Source: Mesorhizobium sp. C432A (GTDB taxonomy: Bacteria; Pseudomonadota; Alphaproteobacteria; Rhizobiales; Rhizobiaceae). Taken from it: a DNA stretch of 64,000 nt. The notes beneath the pieces are model-generated. The model ran no database searches. It saw nothing but the letters and a program-made list of their open reading frames with translations, and was not told the DNA's origin. A program made the translations under genes and the position numbers. This document shows positions 56,609-64,000 of the stretch, piece by piece. Location of the stretch: positions 4,505,001-4,569,000 of the forward strand of contig NZ_CP100470.1 of the NCBI RefSeq assembly GCF_030323145.1, written 5' to 3'. Position 1 is the first letter of the stretch. Every line of letters starts with the position of its first letter.

Positions 56609-57349
56609 ATGGAAGGTATGACCAAGGCGGAAGTCAGCAGGATGGACCGTGGCGCAGCCGCCCACAGCGGCCTGCCCATACGCCCGCGCGATGCCGCCAC
56701 CCTGATCCTGCTCGACCGCGAGGGCGACGAGATTCTGGTGCTGATGGGCCGGCGCCATGCAGGCCACGCCTTCATGCCCGGCAAGTTCGTCTTTCCCGGC
56801 GGCCGCACCGATTCGGCCGACAGCCGCATTGCCGTTGCCACCCCATTGCTTCCGGAGGAAGAAGCCAGGCTGACCGCCGGCGTCGGCCGCATCAGCCCGT
56901 CGCGGGCCCGTGCCATCGCGCTCTCGGCCATCCGCGAGACTTATGAGGAAGCCGGCCTGCTCATCGGCCACAAAGGCTCGTTCGCAACCGACAAACGCGA
57001 CTGGCAGGGCTTTGTCGAGCACGGCGTCCAGCCTTCGCTGGCGCCGCTGCGCTTCATTGCCCGCGCCATCACCCCGCCCAATCGCGTGCGTCGTTTCGAC
57101 ACCCGCTTCTTCAGCGCCTGGCGCAGCGATGTCGCCGTGGAACTGCCGGGTGGCGGCCCGACCAATGAGCTGGAAGAACTGGTCTGGCTGCCGCTCGCCA
57201 AGGCTAGAGAGGCCGATATCCCCGACATCACCCGAACGATCTTGCAGGAGCTGGAGACGCGGCTTGCCGGCGATCCGCGCCTGCGACCCGGTGGGTCCGT
57301 GCCGTTCTACCGGCTTGTCCGCAACCGCTTCGTTCGCGAAATTCTTTAG
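56609..57349 (+). CDS. NUDIX hydrolase (CoA-diphosphatase-like group)
   Basis: A 246-residue NUDIX protein. The lead motif is GKFVFPGGRTDSAD near residue 58; an insertion of about 25 residues separates it from the helix AIRETYEEAGLLIG, which carries the catalytic Glu residues. This insertion is typical of the NUDT19-type branch. Substrate unknown. It follows the topA-rnr-DUF983 block as in other Rhizobiales. Confidence 0.82.
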   Translation: MEGMTKAEVSRMDRGAAAHSGLPIRPRDAATLILLDREGDEILVLMGRRHAGHAFMPGKFVFPGGRTDSADSRIAVATPLLPEEEARLTAGVGRISPSRARAIALSAIRETYEEAGLLIGHKGSFATDKRDWQGFVEHGVQPSLAPLRFIARAITPPNRVRRFDTRFFSAWRSDVAVELPGGGPTNELEELVWLPLAKAREADIPDITRTILQELETRLAGDPRLRPGGSVPFYRLVRNRFVREIL

Positions 57350-57404
57350 AGCAATTCCAGGAAAAGTGTGACGCGGTTTTCCGTCCGGAATTACGCAATA
57401 TCAA
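57350..57404. repeat. Rhizobial palindromic repeat
   Basis: The bases after the NUDIX stop form nested inverted arms: an outer GCAATTCC with GGAATTACG and an inner GGAAAA with TTTTCC. I recognise this form as a very common Rhizobiales intergenic palindrome. The hairpin at 19890-19909 looks like a shortened relative. Confidence 0.65.
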
Positions 57405-57428
57405 ACAGACAGAGTATTCAGGCATCAC

Positions 57429-58604
57429 ATGACGGTCGATACCCAGCAAGAGGGCGACGAGCGCGTACATTGGCTACCGATGATCGCCGCGATCTCGTCG
57501 ATCAGCGTCGTCGGCATCGCCATAGGCCTCGGCATGCCGCTGCTCAGCGTTATTCTCGAGAGCCGCGGCCACTCGGCATCGATGATCGGCCTCAACACCG
57601 CGGTCGCCGGCCTCGCCTCGATCGCCGGCGCCCCGCTGGCCACGCCGCTGGCGATGCGCTTCGGCGTCGCCTGGACGATGATCGCCATGATCGCCGCCGG
57701 CGCGCTCGCCTTTGTCGGCTTCCACTTCGCGCCGGACTTCTGGATGTGGTTCCCACTACGCATCGTGCTGCACATCGCGCTGACGGTGCTGTTCATCCTG
57801 TCGGAATTCTGGATCAGCACCTCGGCGCCGCCGCGACGGCGCGGCCTGGTGCTCGGCATCTACGCCACCGTGCTGTCGCTCGGCTTCGCCGCCGGGCCAT
57901 GGATCTTCGCCTATATCGGCAGCACCGGCTTCTTGCCGTTCGGCGTCATCATCGTCCTGGTCGCGCTGGCCGCAATCCCGGTGCTGGCCGCACGGAATGA
58001 AAGTCCCACAATCGTGGTTGACGGCGAAACCAGCAACTTCCTGCGCTATATCTGGCTGGTGCCGACAGCTACCGCCGCCGTGCTGGTGTTCGGCGCTGTC
58101 GAGACCGGCGGCTTTGCGCTGTTCCCCGTCTATGGCAACCGCATCGGCTATTCCGAGGCGGATGCAGCCCTCCTGCTCACCATGATCGGCCTCGGCAACG
58201 TGCTGTTGCAGATCCCTATCGGTATGATCAGCGACCGCGTCTCAGACCGCCGCTATCTGCTTTTGGCCTGCGCCACGGTCGGACTTGCCGGCACCATCTT
58301 CATGCCGTTCTTCGCCGGCAATTGGCACCTGATGGCGGCGCTTCTGTTCGTCTGGGGCGGCGTGGTGGCCGCCATGTACACGATCGGCCTTGCCCATCTG
58401 GGCTCGCAGCTCTCCGGCCATGAACTGGCCTCGGCCAACGCCGCCTTCGTGCTCTGCTACGGCGTCGGCATGGTGCTTGGCCCGCAGGCGATCGGCATCG
58501 GCATGGATGCCTTCGGGCCCTCCGGCTTCGGCTGGTCGCTCGGCCTGTTCTTTGCCGCCTATATCGCCTTGGTCAGCGCCAGGCTGATCCGCAAGATCTG
58601 GTAG
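57429..58604 (+). CDS. Major facilitator superfamily transporter
   Basis: A 391-residue inner-membrane protein with about 12 hydrophobic helices in two sixes. An MFS loop motif is seen between helices 8 and 9 (GMISDRVSDRRYLLL), and a shortened form between helices 2 and 3 (PLAMRFG). Such drug or sugar-analogue exporters cannot be given a substrate from sequence. It is inserted between the NUDIX gene and rpmG, a position usually closer together in relatives. Confidence 0.87.
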   Translation: MTVDTQQEGDERVHWLPMIAAISSISVVGIAIGLGMPLLSVILESRGHSASMIGLNTAVAGLASIAGAPLATPLAMRFGVAWTMIAMIAAGALAFVGFHFAPDFWMWFPLRIVLHIALTVLFILSEFWISTSAPPRRRGLVLGIYATVLSLGFAAGPWIFAYIGSTGFLPFGVIIVLVALAAIPVLAARNESPTIVVDGETSNFLRYIWLVPTATAAVLVFGAVETGGFALFPVYGNRIGYSEADAALLLTMIGLGNVLLQIPIGMISDRVSDRRYLLLACATVGLAGTIFMPFFAGNWHLMAALLFVWGGVVAAMYTIGLAHLGSQLSGHELASANAAFVLCYGVGMVLGPQAIGIGMDAFGPSGFGWSLGLFFAAYIALVSARLIRKIW

Positions 58605-58719
58605 CCTGTCCGCCGCAGCCTGCGCAATCCTGACCGGATGTCGCCCCTGCTGACAGAACCGTGTCAGGAGACCTCAGCTAAAAGGGTGTCCCAAAAAACC
58701 CGAGTTTGAGGATACGGCG

Positions 58720-59175
58720 ATGATCGACAGCGGCTTTGAAACCACATCTCTGCGCATGACGCTTCTGCTGCTTGTCAGCTTCCAGGCCCCGGCAGCCGAT
58801 GTCGACCGCATCATGGACGCCGTGGTCGCGATCGCGCCGCTGGCAATGGGCAAATACGACCGCAACGCCTATCAAACGGCGCACGGCATCGAACGCTACC
58901 GACCGCTGGAAGGTGCAGCCGCCGGGGTCGAAACCGAACTGCGCCGCCGCCCCGGCACCGTCGAGGTCTCGTTCGAGTTGCCCGACGACCAGGTGCTCGC
59001 CGCCCGCGTCGTCGAGGCAATTTTCCAGGCGCATTCCTACCAGGAGCCGGTGATCCGCATCCAGCCAATCCTCGCCAGCCGCTCCAAGGGCCTGGACGAC
59101 CGCGCCAATCCGAATCGCTGGTGGAACACGACCGGGGACTGGAAGAAAGCGCTTCCAGTTAAGGAAGAAGCCTAG
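58720..59175 (+). CDS. Small protein related to the Nif3/YqfO insert domain
   Basis: A 151-residue protein with two regions: YRPLEGAAAGVETELRRRPG and FELPDDQVLAARVVEAIFQA, followed by HSYQEPVIRI. This resembles the PII/CutA-like insert found in Nif3-type dinuclear metal proteins, without the metal-binding domain. Function unknown. The first ten residues are poorly supported, so an ATG further in (residue 13) could be the start. The 323 bases to rpmG hold repeat debris and a promoter only. Confidence 0.6.
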   Translation: MIDSGFETTSLRMTLLLLVSFQAPAADVDRIMDAVVAIAPLAMGKYDRNAYQTAHGIERYRPLEGAAAGVETELRRRPGTVEVSFELPDDQVLAARVVEAIFQAHSYQEPVIRIQPILASRSKGLDDRANPNRWWNTTGDWKKALPVKEEA

Positions 59176-59392
59176 AAATCCGGCCCCGCTGAGGGCGAGC
59201 AACAGCGACCTTACCTTCTCTCCTTGTGGGGTGAGAAGCGGCCTCGTAGCGGACGAAAAGCCAATTGCTTGGCTTTTCAAGATTCGAACGCCCTGAGCCT
59301 CAGCCTCCATCGAGCCGGTGATAAAACCGGACAACCATGTGCTACCTAATCCGGACAACTCATGTGCTTACGACACAGGCAAGGCGTTGGGC

Positions 59393-59420
59393 TTGACTTT
59401 CCGGGCACGTTCTTTATGTG
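59393..59420 (+). promoter_or_regulatory. Candidate rpmG promoter
   Basis: TTGACT (59393-59398) and TATGTG (59415-59420) are 16 bases apart, about 80 bases before rpmG. It is a near-consensus alphaproteobacterial housekeeping promoter, as suits a ribosomal gene. Confidence 0.55.
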
Positions 59421-59498
59421 TCGCGCCAAGTTTCCCGCGTCCGGGTGTTTTCCCCCGCTCCAGCGGCCAAAACCCCACGAACATAACGGACTGATACA

Positions 59499-59666
59499 AT
59501 GGCCAAAGCCGCAAACATCAAGATCAAGCTTCTGTCGACCGCCGACACCGGTTTCTTCTACGTGACCAGCAAGAACAGCCGTACCAAGACCGACAAGCTG
59601 TCGTTCCGCAAATACGACCCGGTCGCCAAGAAGCATGTCGAGTTCAAGGAAACCAAGATCAAGTAA
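59499..59666 (+). CDS. rpmG: 50S ribosomal protein L33
   Basis: Fifty-five residues starting [20 protein letters not shown], then [14 protein letters not shown] and a [12 protein letters not shown] end, the typical L33 sequence. The form lacks the CxxC zinc motifs, as expected for the alphaproteobacterial type. A promoter lies upstream and an intrinsic terminator follows within 30 bases, so it is a one-gene transcript. Confidence 0.95.
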   Translation: MAKAANIKIKLLSTADTGFFYVTSKNSRTKTDKLSFRKYDPVAKKHVEFKETKIK

Positions 59667-59693
59667 TCTGGTTTTCATACGCTCTGTCAAAAG

Positions 59694-59718
59694 CGCCGCC
59701 CCTTCGGGCGGCGTTTTT
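59694..59718 (+). terminator. Intrinsic terminator after rpmG
   Basis: CGCCGCCC (59694-59701) and GGGCGGCG (59706-59713) form a perfect eight-base-pair stem with a CTTC loop, followed by TTTTT. Confidence 0.9.
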
Positions 59719-59832
59719 GATTCAAGGCCCCGAAAAGCCAGAACCCTCCGCTGTTTGGCGCGAAGTGCTCATCTCATTTTTTGGCAAAAAAGGGGGCCGG
59801 TCGGCGTATGGCAGCGGTACGAGGAGGCCACT

Positions 59833-59982
59833 ATGTGCCAGCGCCGGCCGGCCGACCCCACGGACCCAGGAGATGCGGCGGACCTGAGCATCATGGGGTA
59901 TTCGGCGAAGCGATGCGGCTGTCTACCCTCGTGCCCGCATCGCCCTTGTTCTTGCACCGCACATTTGCGCAACAATGTTTGA
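59833..59982 (+). CDS. Possible small cysteine-rich protein
   Basis: Forty-nine codons starting MCQRRPADPTDPGDAADLS, with a C-terminal KRCGCLPSCPHRPCSC cluster; six of its seven cysteines are in that half or at its edge. A very good GAGGAGG ribosome-binding site lies six bases before the ATG. It could be a small metal-binding protein. No family recognised, and opposite-strand frames overlap it. Confidence 0.4.
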   Translation: MCQRRPADPTDPGDAADLSIMGYSAKRCGCLPSCPHRPCSCTAHLRNNV

Positions 59983-60075
59983 AAATCAATAGTTTCTTAA
60001 CCAAGCCTGCCGAATCGCTTGGATTAAGGTAAATTCCTAACCCTGTCCGATTGACTGCATAATCGGTGGCCTAGC

Positions 60076-61449
60076 CTACGCTGCCTTGGCGACGACCCGG
60101 TTGCGGCCGCCACTTTTGGCTTCGTAGAGCGCCACGTCGGCACGTTTCATCAACGCCGCGACCGTGTCCGCGCCCTTCAGAACCGATGACACGCCGACGC
60201 TGACCGTGACTTCGATCGCCTTGCCTTCAGGGCCGATGGCAAAGGGCAGCTGGGCGATTTCGGCGCGAATGCGCTCGGCAACCTTCTCCGCCACCGCGCC
60301 GTCCGTGTCCGGCATCACAACGACGAATTCCTCGCCGCCGAAGCGGCAGGCAAGGTCGATGCCCCTGACGTTCTTGCGCAGCCGCCTTGCGAACTCGCGC
60401 AACACATCGTCGCCGCCATCATGGCCATGCGAGTCATTGACGGTCTTGAAGCGGTCCAGATCGGTGATCATCACAGACAGAGGCCGCCGCCGCGCCACGG
60501 CGCGGTCGAACAGCGTCTGCAAATGGCTGTCGAGGTAGCGGCGGTTGTGCAGCCCGGTCAATGCGTCGGTCACCGCCATCTCTATGGTCTGGGTGACGCT
60601 GGCGCGCAGCTGGTCATTGTAGCGCTTGCGGCGCACCTGCGTGCGCAGCCGCGCCGTCAGCTCCTGCTGGTCGATCGGCCGCATCAGATAGTCGTTGATG
60701 CCGAGTTCGAGGCCTCTGATGATGCGGCCCTCCTCGCCTTCGTCGGCAATCAGGATGATCGGCAGGAAGCGGGTGCGGTCGAGCGAACGCAATTGCGAAC
60801 ACAACCGCAGCGGATCGAAATCGGTAAAACCGGTCGAGATCAGCACGCACTCATAGGGCGCCTCGGCGGCCTGGAAGAAGCCGGCATGCGGATCGGTGGC
60901 AATGTCGAGCTCGGCGCTGCCGCGCAGCATGTTCTGGATGCGCTCAACCGACGATTTGCGCTCGTCGATCAACAGCACCTTCGGCGTGGCGTCCTCCGAC
61001 GCGAAGCTGCGGCTCAACAGCGCCTCGATGCCGATGTTGCGGGTGGTCGATGCGCGCAGCCGCAGCTCGTCGGTCAGCGACTTCAGCCTGACCAGGCTCT
61101 TCACCCGCGTCATCAGTTGCAGATCGTTGACCGGCTTGGTGAGAAAGTCGTCGGCGCCTGCCTCGAGGCCGCGCACCCGGTCGGCAACATGGCCCAGCGC
61201 GGTCACCATGACCACCGGTATATGCGCGGTCGCCGGATCGCTTTTCAGCCGCTTGCAGACCTCGAACCCGTCCATGCCGGGCATCATCACGTCGAGCAGC
61301 ACGACATCGACCTTGCCGTTTTCGCAGGCCTCGATCGCGTCCGGCCCGTTGGAGGCCGTCAACACCTCGAAATATTCGGCCAGCAGCCGAACCTCGAGAA
61401 GTTTGACATTGGCAGGGATGTCGTCGACGACGAGGATCCGCGCGGTCAT
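60076..61449 (-). CDS. pleD: Response regulator diguanylate cyclase PleD
   Basis: Makes c-di-GMP to control the motile-to-sessile cell switch. The 457-residue protein has a receiver domain with phosphoacceptor Asp53 (LLDVMMPG), a second degenerate receiver (160-280) and a GGDEF domain. The active site GGEEF is at 371-375, and the inhibitory site is intact as RGID at 362-365. It lies 31 bases downstream of divK, the standard alphaproteobacterial operon. Confidence 0.95.
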   Translation of the reverse strand: MTARILVVDDIPANVKLLEVRLLAEYFEVLTASNGPDAIEACENGKVDVVLLDVMMPGMDGFEVCKRLKSDPATAHIPVVMVTALGHVADRVRGLEAGADDFLTKPVNDLQLMTRVKSLVRLKSLTDELRLRASTTRNIGIEALLSRSFASEDATPKVLLIDERKSSVERIQNMLRGSAELDIATDPHAGFFQAAEAPYECVLISTGFTDFDPLRLCSQLRSLDRTRFLPIILIADEGEEGRIIRGLELGINDYLMRPIDQQELTARLRTQVRRKRYNDQLRASVTQTIEMAVTDALTGLHNRRYLDSHLQTLFDRAVARRRPLSVMITDLDRFKTVNDSHGHDGGDDVLREFARRLRKNVRGIDLACRFGGEEFVVVMPDTDGAVAEKVAERIRAEIAQLPFAIGPEGKAIEVTVSVGVSSVLKGADTVAALMKRADVALYEAKSGGRNRVVAKAA

Positions 61450-61480
61450 GTCACAAGGCTCCGGCTGAAGGCATCAGGCA

Positions 61481-61852
61481 TCAGGCATCACCGAGATAGG
61501 ATTTGATGGTCTCGATGAAACGCGGCACCGAGATCGGCTTGGAGATGTAGGCCTCGCAACCGCCCTGGCGAATGCGTTCCTCGTCGCCCTTCATGGCGAA
61601 GGCGGTGACGGCGATGACCGGAATGGAATGGAGGTCGTCGTCCTCCTTCAGCCATTTCGTCACTTCCAGCCCCGACACTTCGGGCAGCTGGATGTCCATC
61701 AGGATCAGGTCGGGCCTGTGCTGGCGCGCCAGATCGAGCGCCTCGAGCCCGTTGCGCGTGCGCACCGTTTCATAACCGCTGGCTTCGATGAGGTCGCGAA
61801 AGAGCTTCATATTGAGCTCGTTGTCCTCGACGATCATGACCTTCTTAGGCAT
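61481..61852 (-). CDS. divK: Single-domain response regulator DivK
   Basis: A 123-residue receiver protein of the cell-cycle network that controls CtrA. Acidic Glu9/Asp10, phosphoacceptor Asp53 (LILMDIQLP) and the late Lys in YISKPISV are all present. There is no output domain. It acts with DivJ/PleC-type kinases, which are not in this window, and is co-transcribed with pleD. Confidence 0.95.
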   Translation of the reverse strand: MPKKVMIVEDNELNMKLFRDLIEASGYETVRTRNGLEALDLARQHRPDLILMDIQLPEVSGLEVTKWLKEDDDLHSIPVIAVTAFAMKGDEERIRQGGCEAYISKPISVPRFIETIKSYLGDA

Positions 61853-62091
61853 CGATTTCCCGTCCCGGCCAGGCTTCTGCCCGAAGCCCTGCCGCTATGC
61901 GCCTTTGTCGAAGCACACCAAACCCTCGCTCACTCTTAAGGCAATATGATTGACGAAATGCAAACCCGAAGCGGCAAAAGCCATTCGGATTCCACCTCGA
62001 AAACCACATTGGATCGGGGCTGTGGCTTGCCGCAGGCGACGCTTGCGATTACTGCGGAAAAGAGACTCATTTCCGCAACGAGAAAGTAGTG

Positions 62092-62391
62092 ATGGCAAAC
62101 GCAGCGTCAATGCGCGAGGAAGCGGAAACCATTGCCGTGAAGGCACTGGGCTTCGTCGCCGCCGACCCCGAACTCCTGCCGCGCTTCCTGGCCATCACCG
62201 GCATCGAGGCGTCCGCCATCCGCCGCGCCGCGGCCGAACCGGGATTCCTTGCCGGCGTGCTGCAGTTCATCCTCGCCCACGAGCCGACCTTGCTGCGCTT
62301 TGCTGAGGAAACCGACACTCCGCCGGCCTCAGTCGGCAAGGCGTTGCGCGCGCTGCCTCTTGGCGGCGACGACCATGAGCATTCGATATGA
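62092..62391 (+). CDS. DUF3572 family protein
   Basis: Ninety-nine residues, helix-rich, with EEAETIAVKALGFVAADPEL and LPRFLAITGI; this is the DUF3572 family, found next to divK in Rhizobiales. Function unknown. It overlaps the following gene by four bases (ATGA) and is divergent from divK. A GTG one codon upstream is an alternative start. Confidence 0.85.
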   Translation: MANAASMREEAETIAVKALGFVAADPELLPRFLAITGIEASAIRRAAAEPGFLAGVLQFILAHEPTLLRFAEETDTPPASVGKALRALPLGGDDHEHSI

Positions 62392-63041
62392 GCGACGATC
62401 CCGAGACGGCACGCCAGATCGCCGAACTTGCAGCCGACGACCGGCCTCTGCTGATCCTCGATGTCGACGATGTTGTGCTCGAATTCATCCGGCCGTTTCC
62501 GCATTTCCTGAAATCGCGCGGCTTCGGCCTGACGCTGGCCTCCTTCCGCCTCACCGGCAACATTGCCGAAACGGCGAGCGGCCGGCTGATCGAACAGCCG
62601 GAGGTGACGGCACTTCTCGGAGATTTCTTCGATACGCAGGCCGACTGGCAGAGCGTTACCGACGGTGCCGAACAAGCGCTTGCCAGCCTCAGCGACCGCG
62701 TCGAGATCGTCCTTTTGACCGCCATGCCGCACCGGCATCGCGCCGCCCGCCGCGCCCATCTCGATGCGCTCGGTCTGCCCTATCCGCTATTGACCACCGA
62801 AATGGCCAAGGGACCAGCGGTGGCCAAATTGCGTGGTAGCAGAGGCCGGCCGGTAGCCTTTGTCGACGACCAGCCCGCCAACCTCATCTCGGCACGCAAC
62901 TCGGTTGCCGACGCCCATCTCTTCCACCTGATGGCCGACAATTCGCTGCGCGCCTTCCTGCCGCCGGTGCCGGACGACATCATCTCCGTCGAGGACTGGC
63001 ACGAGGCCGCGCCAAAGATTGCTAGCGCGCTGGGACTCTGA
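62388..63041 (+). CDS. HAD-like hydrolase
   Basis: A 217-residue haloacid dehalogenase-like phosphatase. Motif I is ILDVDDVVLEF near residue 25, with the nucleophile Asp; motif II Thr is in VLLTAMPH near residue 108, a Lys lies in TEMAKG near residue 140, and motif IV is AFVDDQPANL near residue 158. Substrate unknown. It is translationally coupled to the DUF3572 gene. Confidence 0.84.
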   Translation: MSDDPETARQIAELAADDRPLLILDVDDVVLEFIRPFPHFLKSRGFGLTLASFRLTGNIAETASGRLIEQPEVTALLGDFFDTQADWQSVTDGAEQALASLSDRVEIVLLTAMPHRHRAARRAHLDALGLPYPLLTTEMAKGPAVAKLRGSRGRPVAFVDDQPANLISARNSVADAHLFHLMADNSLRAFLPPVPDDIISVEDWHEAAPKIASALGL

Positions 63042-63065
63042 GTTAGCCGCCCCCGAGGTCAGTGC

Positions 63066-64000
63066 TCAAGGCTTCGTTGCTGTCCCAGGGATCGCATCCG
63101 GATCGGCGTTGTCTTCCCCGACCGGATCAGGCCCCTTCAGCATCGCGCCGTTGACCGTCACCGACCCATCATGCCTGGCGTTGATCACCCATTCGATACG
63201 GCCGTCCGGCAGCGTCTTGGCGAATCCCTTAATCGCAAGCGCCCCTGTGAAAGCCTGCGAGGCCTCCGGGTCAGATTTAGCCGCCGCCTGCAAGGTTTCA
63301 ACGATCTTGTCGTAGCCGGTTACGTTGACGGTCACGCTCGCATCCGGCTTCTTGCCGGGGAACGTCATTTCGCCCTCCATGGCGACCTCGATGTCGCCGT
63401 TCTTCACCGTGCTGTGCCCGAGAACGAATTTTGGTATCTTGGCCAGGAAATTGGCGGAAATCTCGTCGCCGAAATCTGGCGGCAGCGGTGGATCCTTGCT
63501 GAAATCGAGGGTGTCGATGGTTTTCCTGGCCATACTGTCGAGATCGATGTTGGCGCCGCCGAAATTCAGGTCGAGATCCGTCGGCAGCAACGCAACGGTC
63601 CAACTGGGCAGCATCTGCTGCGGTATTGTCAGGCCGGAAACCTTGAATGCGTAGCTGATCTTGCCGTCCTTGCTGATGCCGTCCATGCCGACAACGGTGT
63701 TCAGCTGCGCCGCGCCGAAATTGCCGGCATATGTTTCAATGGCAAGGTTTTTGAATGCGTAGGTCCCATCGATCCGTTCCCATAGCGGCAGCGCACCGAG
63801 CAGAAGCGTTTTGAACTCTGCTTGATCGGCCTTCAGCCGGGCCTCGTCCTCATGGGCGACGGCGAACGCCAAAAGATCCAGAAGCGGCTTGGTCTGAATG
63901 GCCTTAGCGGTCACGTTCACAGCGAGCTCCGGTGCCCGGAGCGCTGCGATTGACCGGTCATCGATTTTGACCGTTTCGACGAAGTCCGCCATCGCCTGTG
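63066..64000 (-). CDS. Conserved protein, N-terminus beyond window (possibly DUF2125-like)
   Basis: The frame is open to the right edge, so the visible 311 or so residues are the C-terminal part of a larger protein; an internal Met at 63992 is unlikely to be the start. The sequence alternates beta strands (TIPQQMLPSWTVALLPTDL, then VTVNVTGYDKIVETLQAA) and looks like a periplasmic, AsmA/DUF2125-like beta-rich protein. Family is inferred from style and is not certain. Confidence 0.55.
   Translation of the reverse strand, partial: QAMADFVETVKIDDRSIAALRAPELAVNVTAKAIQTKPLLDLLAFAVAHEDEARLKADQAEFKTLLLGALPLWERIDGTYAFKNLAIETYAGNFGAAQLNTVVGMDGISKDGKISYAFKVSGLTIPQQMLPSWTVALLPTDLDLNFGGANIDLDSMARKTIDTLDFSKDPPLPPDFGDEISANFLAKIPKFVLGHSTVKNGDIEVAMEGEMTFPGKKPDASVTVNVTGYDKIVETLQAAAKSDPEASQAFTGALAIKGFAKTLPDGRIEWVINARHDGSVTVNGAMLKGPDPVGEDNADPDAIPGTATKP

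Overview
The window is 64 kb of GC-rich chromosome from a Rhizobiales (Hyphomicrobiales) alphaproteobacterium, most likely Mesorhizobium or a close relative. This rests on the divK-pleD and topA-rnr-DUF983-NUDIX blocks, small rhizobial families (DUF982, DUF2188, DUF3572), Omp25-type barrel proteins and rhizobial intergenic palindromes. Assignments come from reading translated sequence, without database searches.

Most of the window is core chromosome. 0-10 kb: outer-membrane barrel proteins, biosynthetic threonine dehydratase, an M24-type protein, two tandem DUF900 lipoproteins, adenine deaminase and a secreted hydrolase. 16-35 kb: ATP-grasp protein, NudK-like hydrolase, OYE-family reductase, CinA-like protein, Usp protein, gpt, an ArsR-SRPBCC-GFA operon, an ABC exporter with an unusual leader, nadE, a Tag-type glycosylase, DedA, hemerythrin and dgkA. 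35-50 kb: a Xre/RES toxin-antitoxin pair, class II DAHP synthase, mfd, sdhE, recG, glmS, glmU and ccdA. 50-64 kb: topA-rnr-DUF983-NUDIX, an MFS transporter, rpmG, pleD-divK and a HAD-like hydrolase.

The accessory part is 10.09-15.86 kb. A tRNA-Leu(UAA) gene is cut in its anticodon arm by a 1.24-kb insert flanked by a 14-bp direct repeat. The insert carries an intact, different tRNA-Leu(UAA) on the opposite strand plus one zinc-ribbon/DUF4145-like gene, but no integrase. Beyond it lie several small genes, a stand-alone ATP-dependent DNA ligase and sparse coding.

The most novel-looking signals are: (1) the split tRNA with its own replacement tRNA; (2) a 13-codon leader ORF whose Shine-Dalgarno sits in a hairpin near the predicted 5' end of the ABC exporter mRNA; (3) intergenic repeats that supply the ribosome-binding site of recG and the N-terminal codons of a DUF1697 gene; (4) operator-like palindromes inside the promoters of the ArsR operon and the toxin-antitoxin pair.
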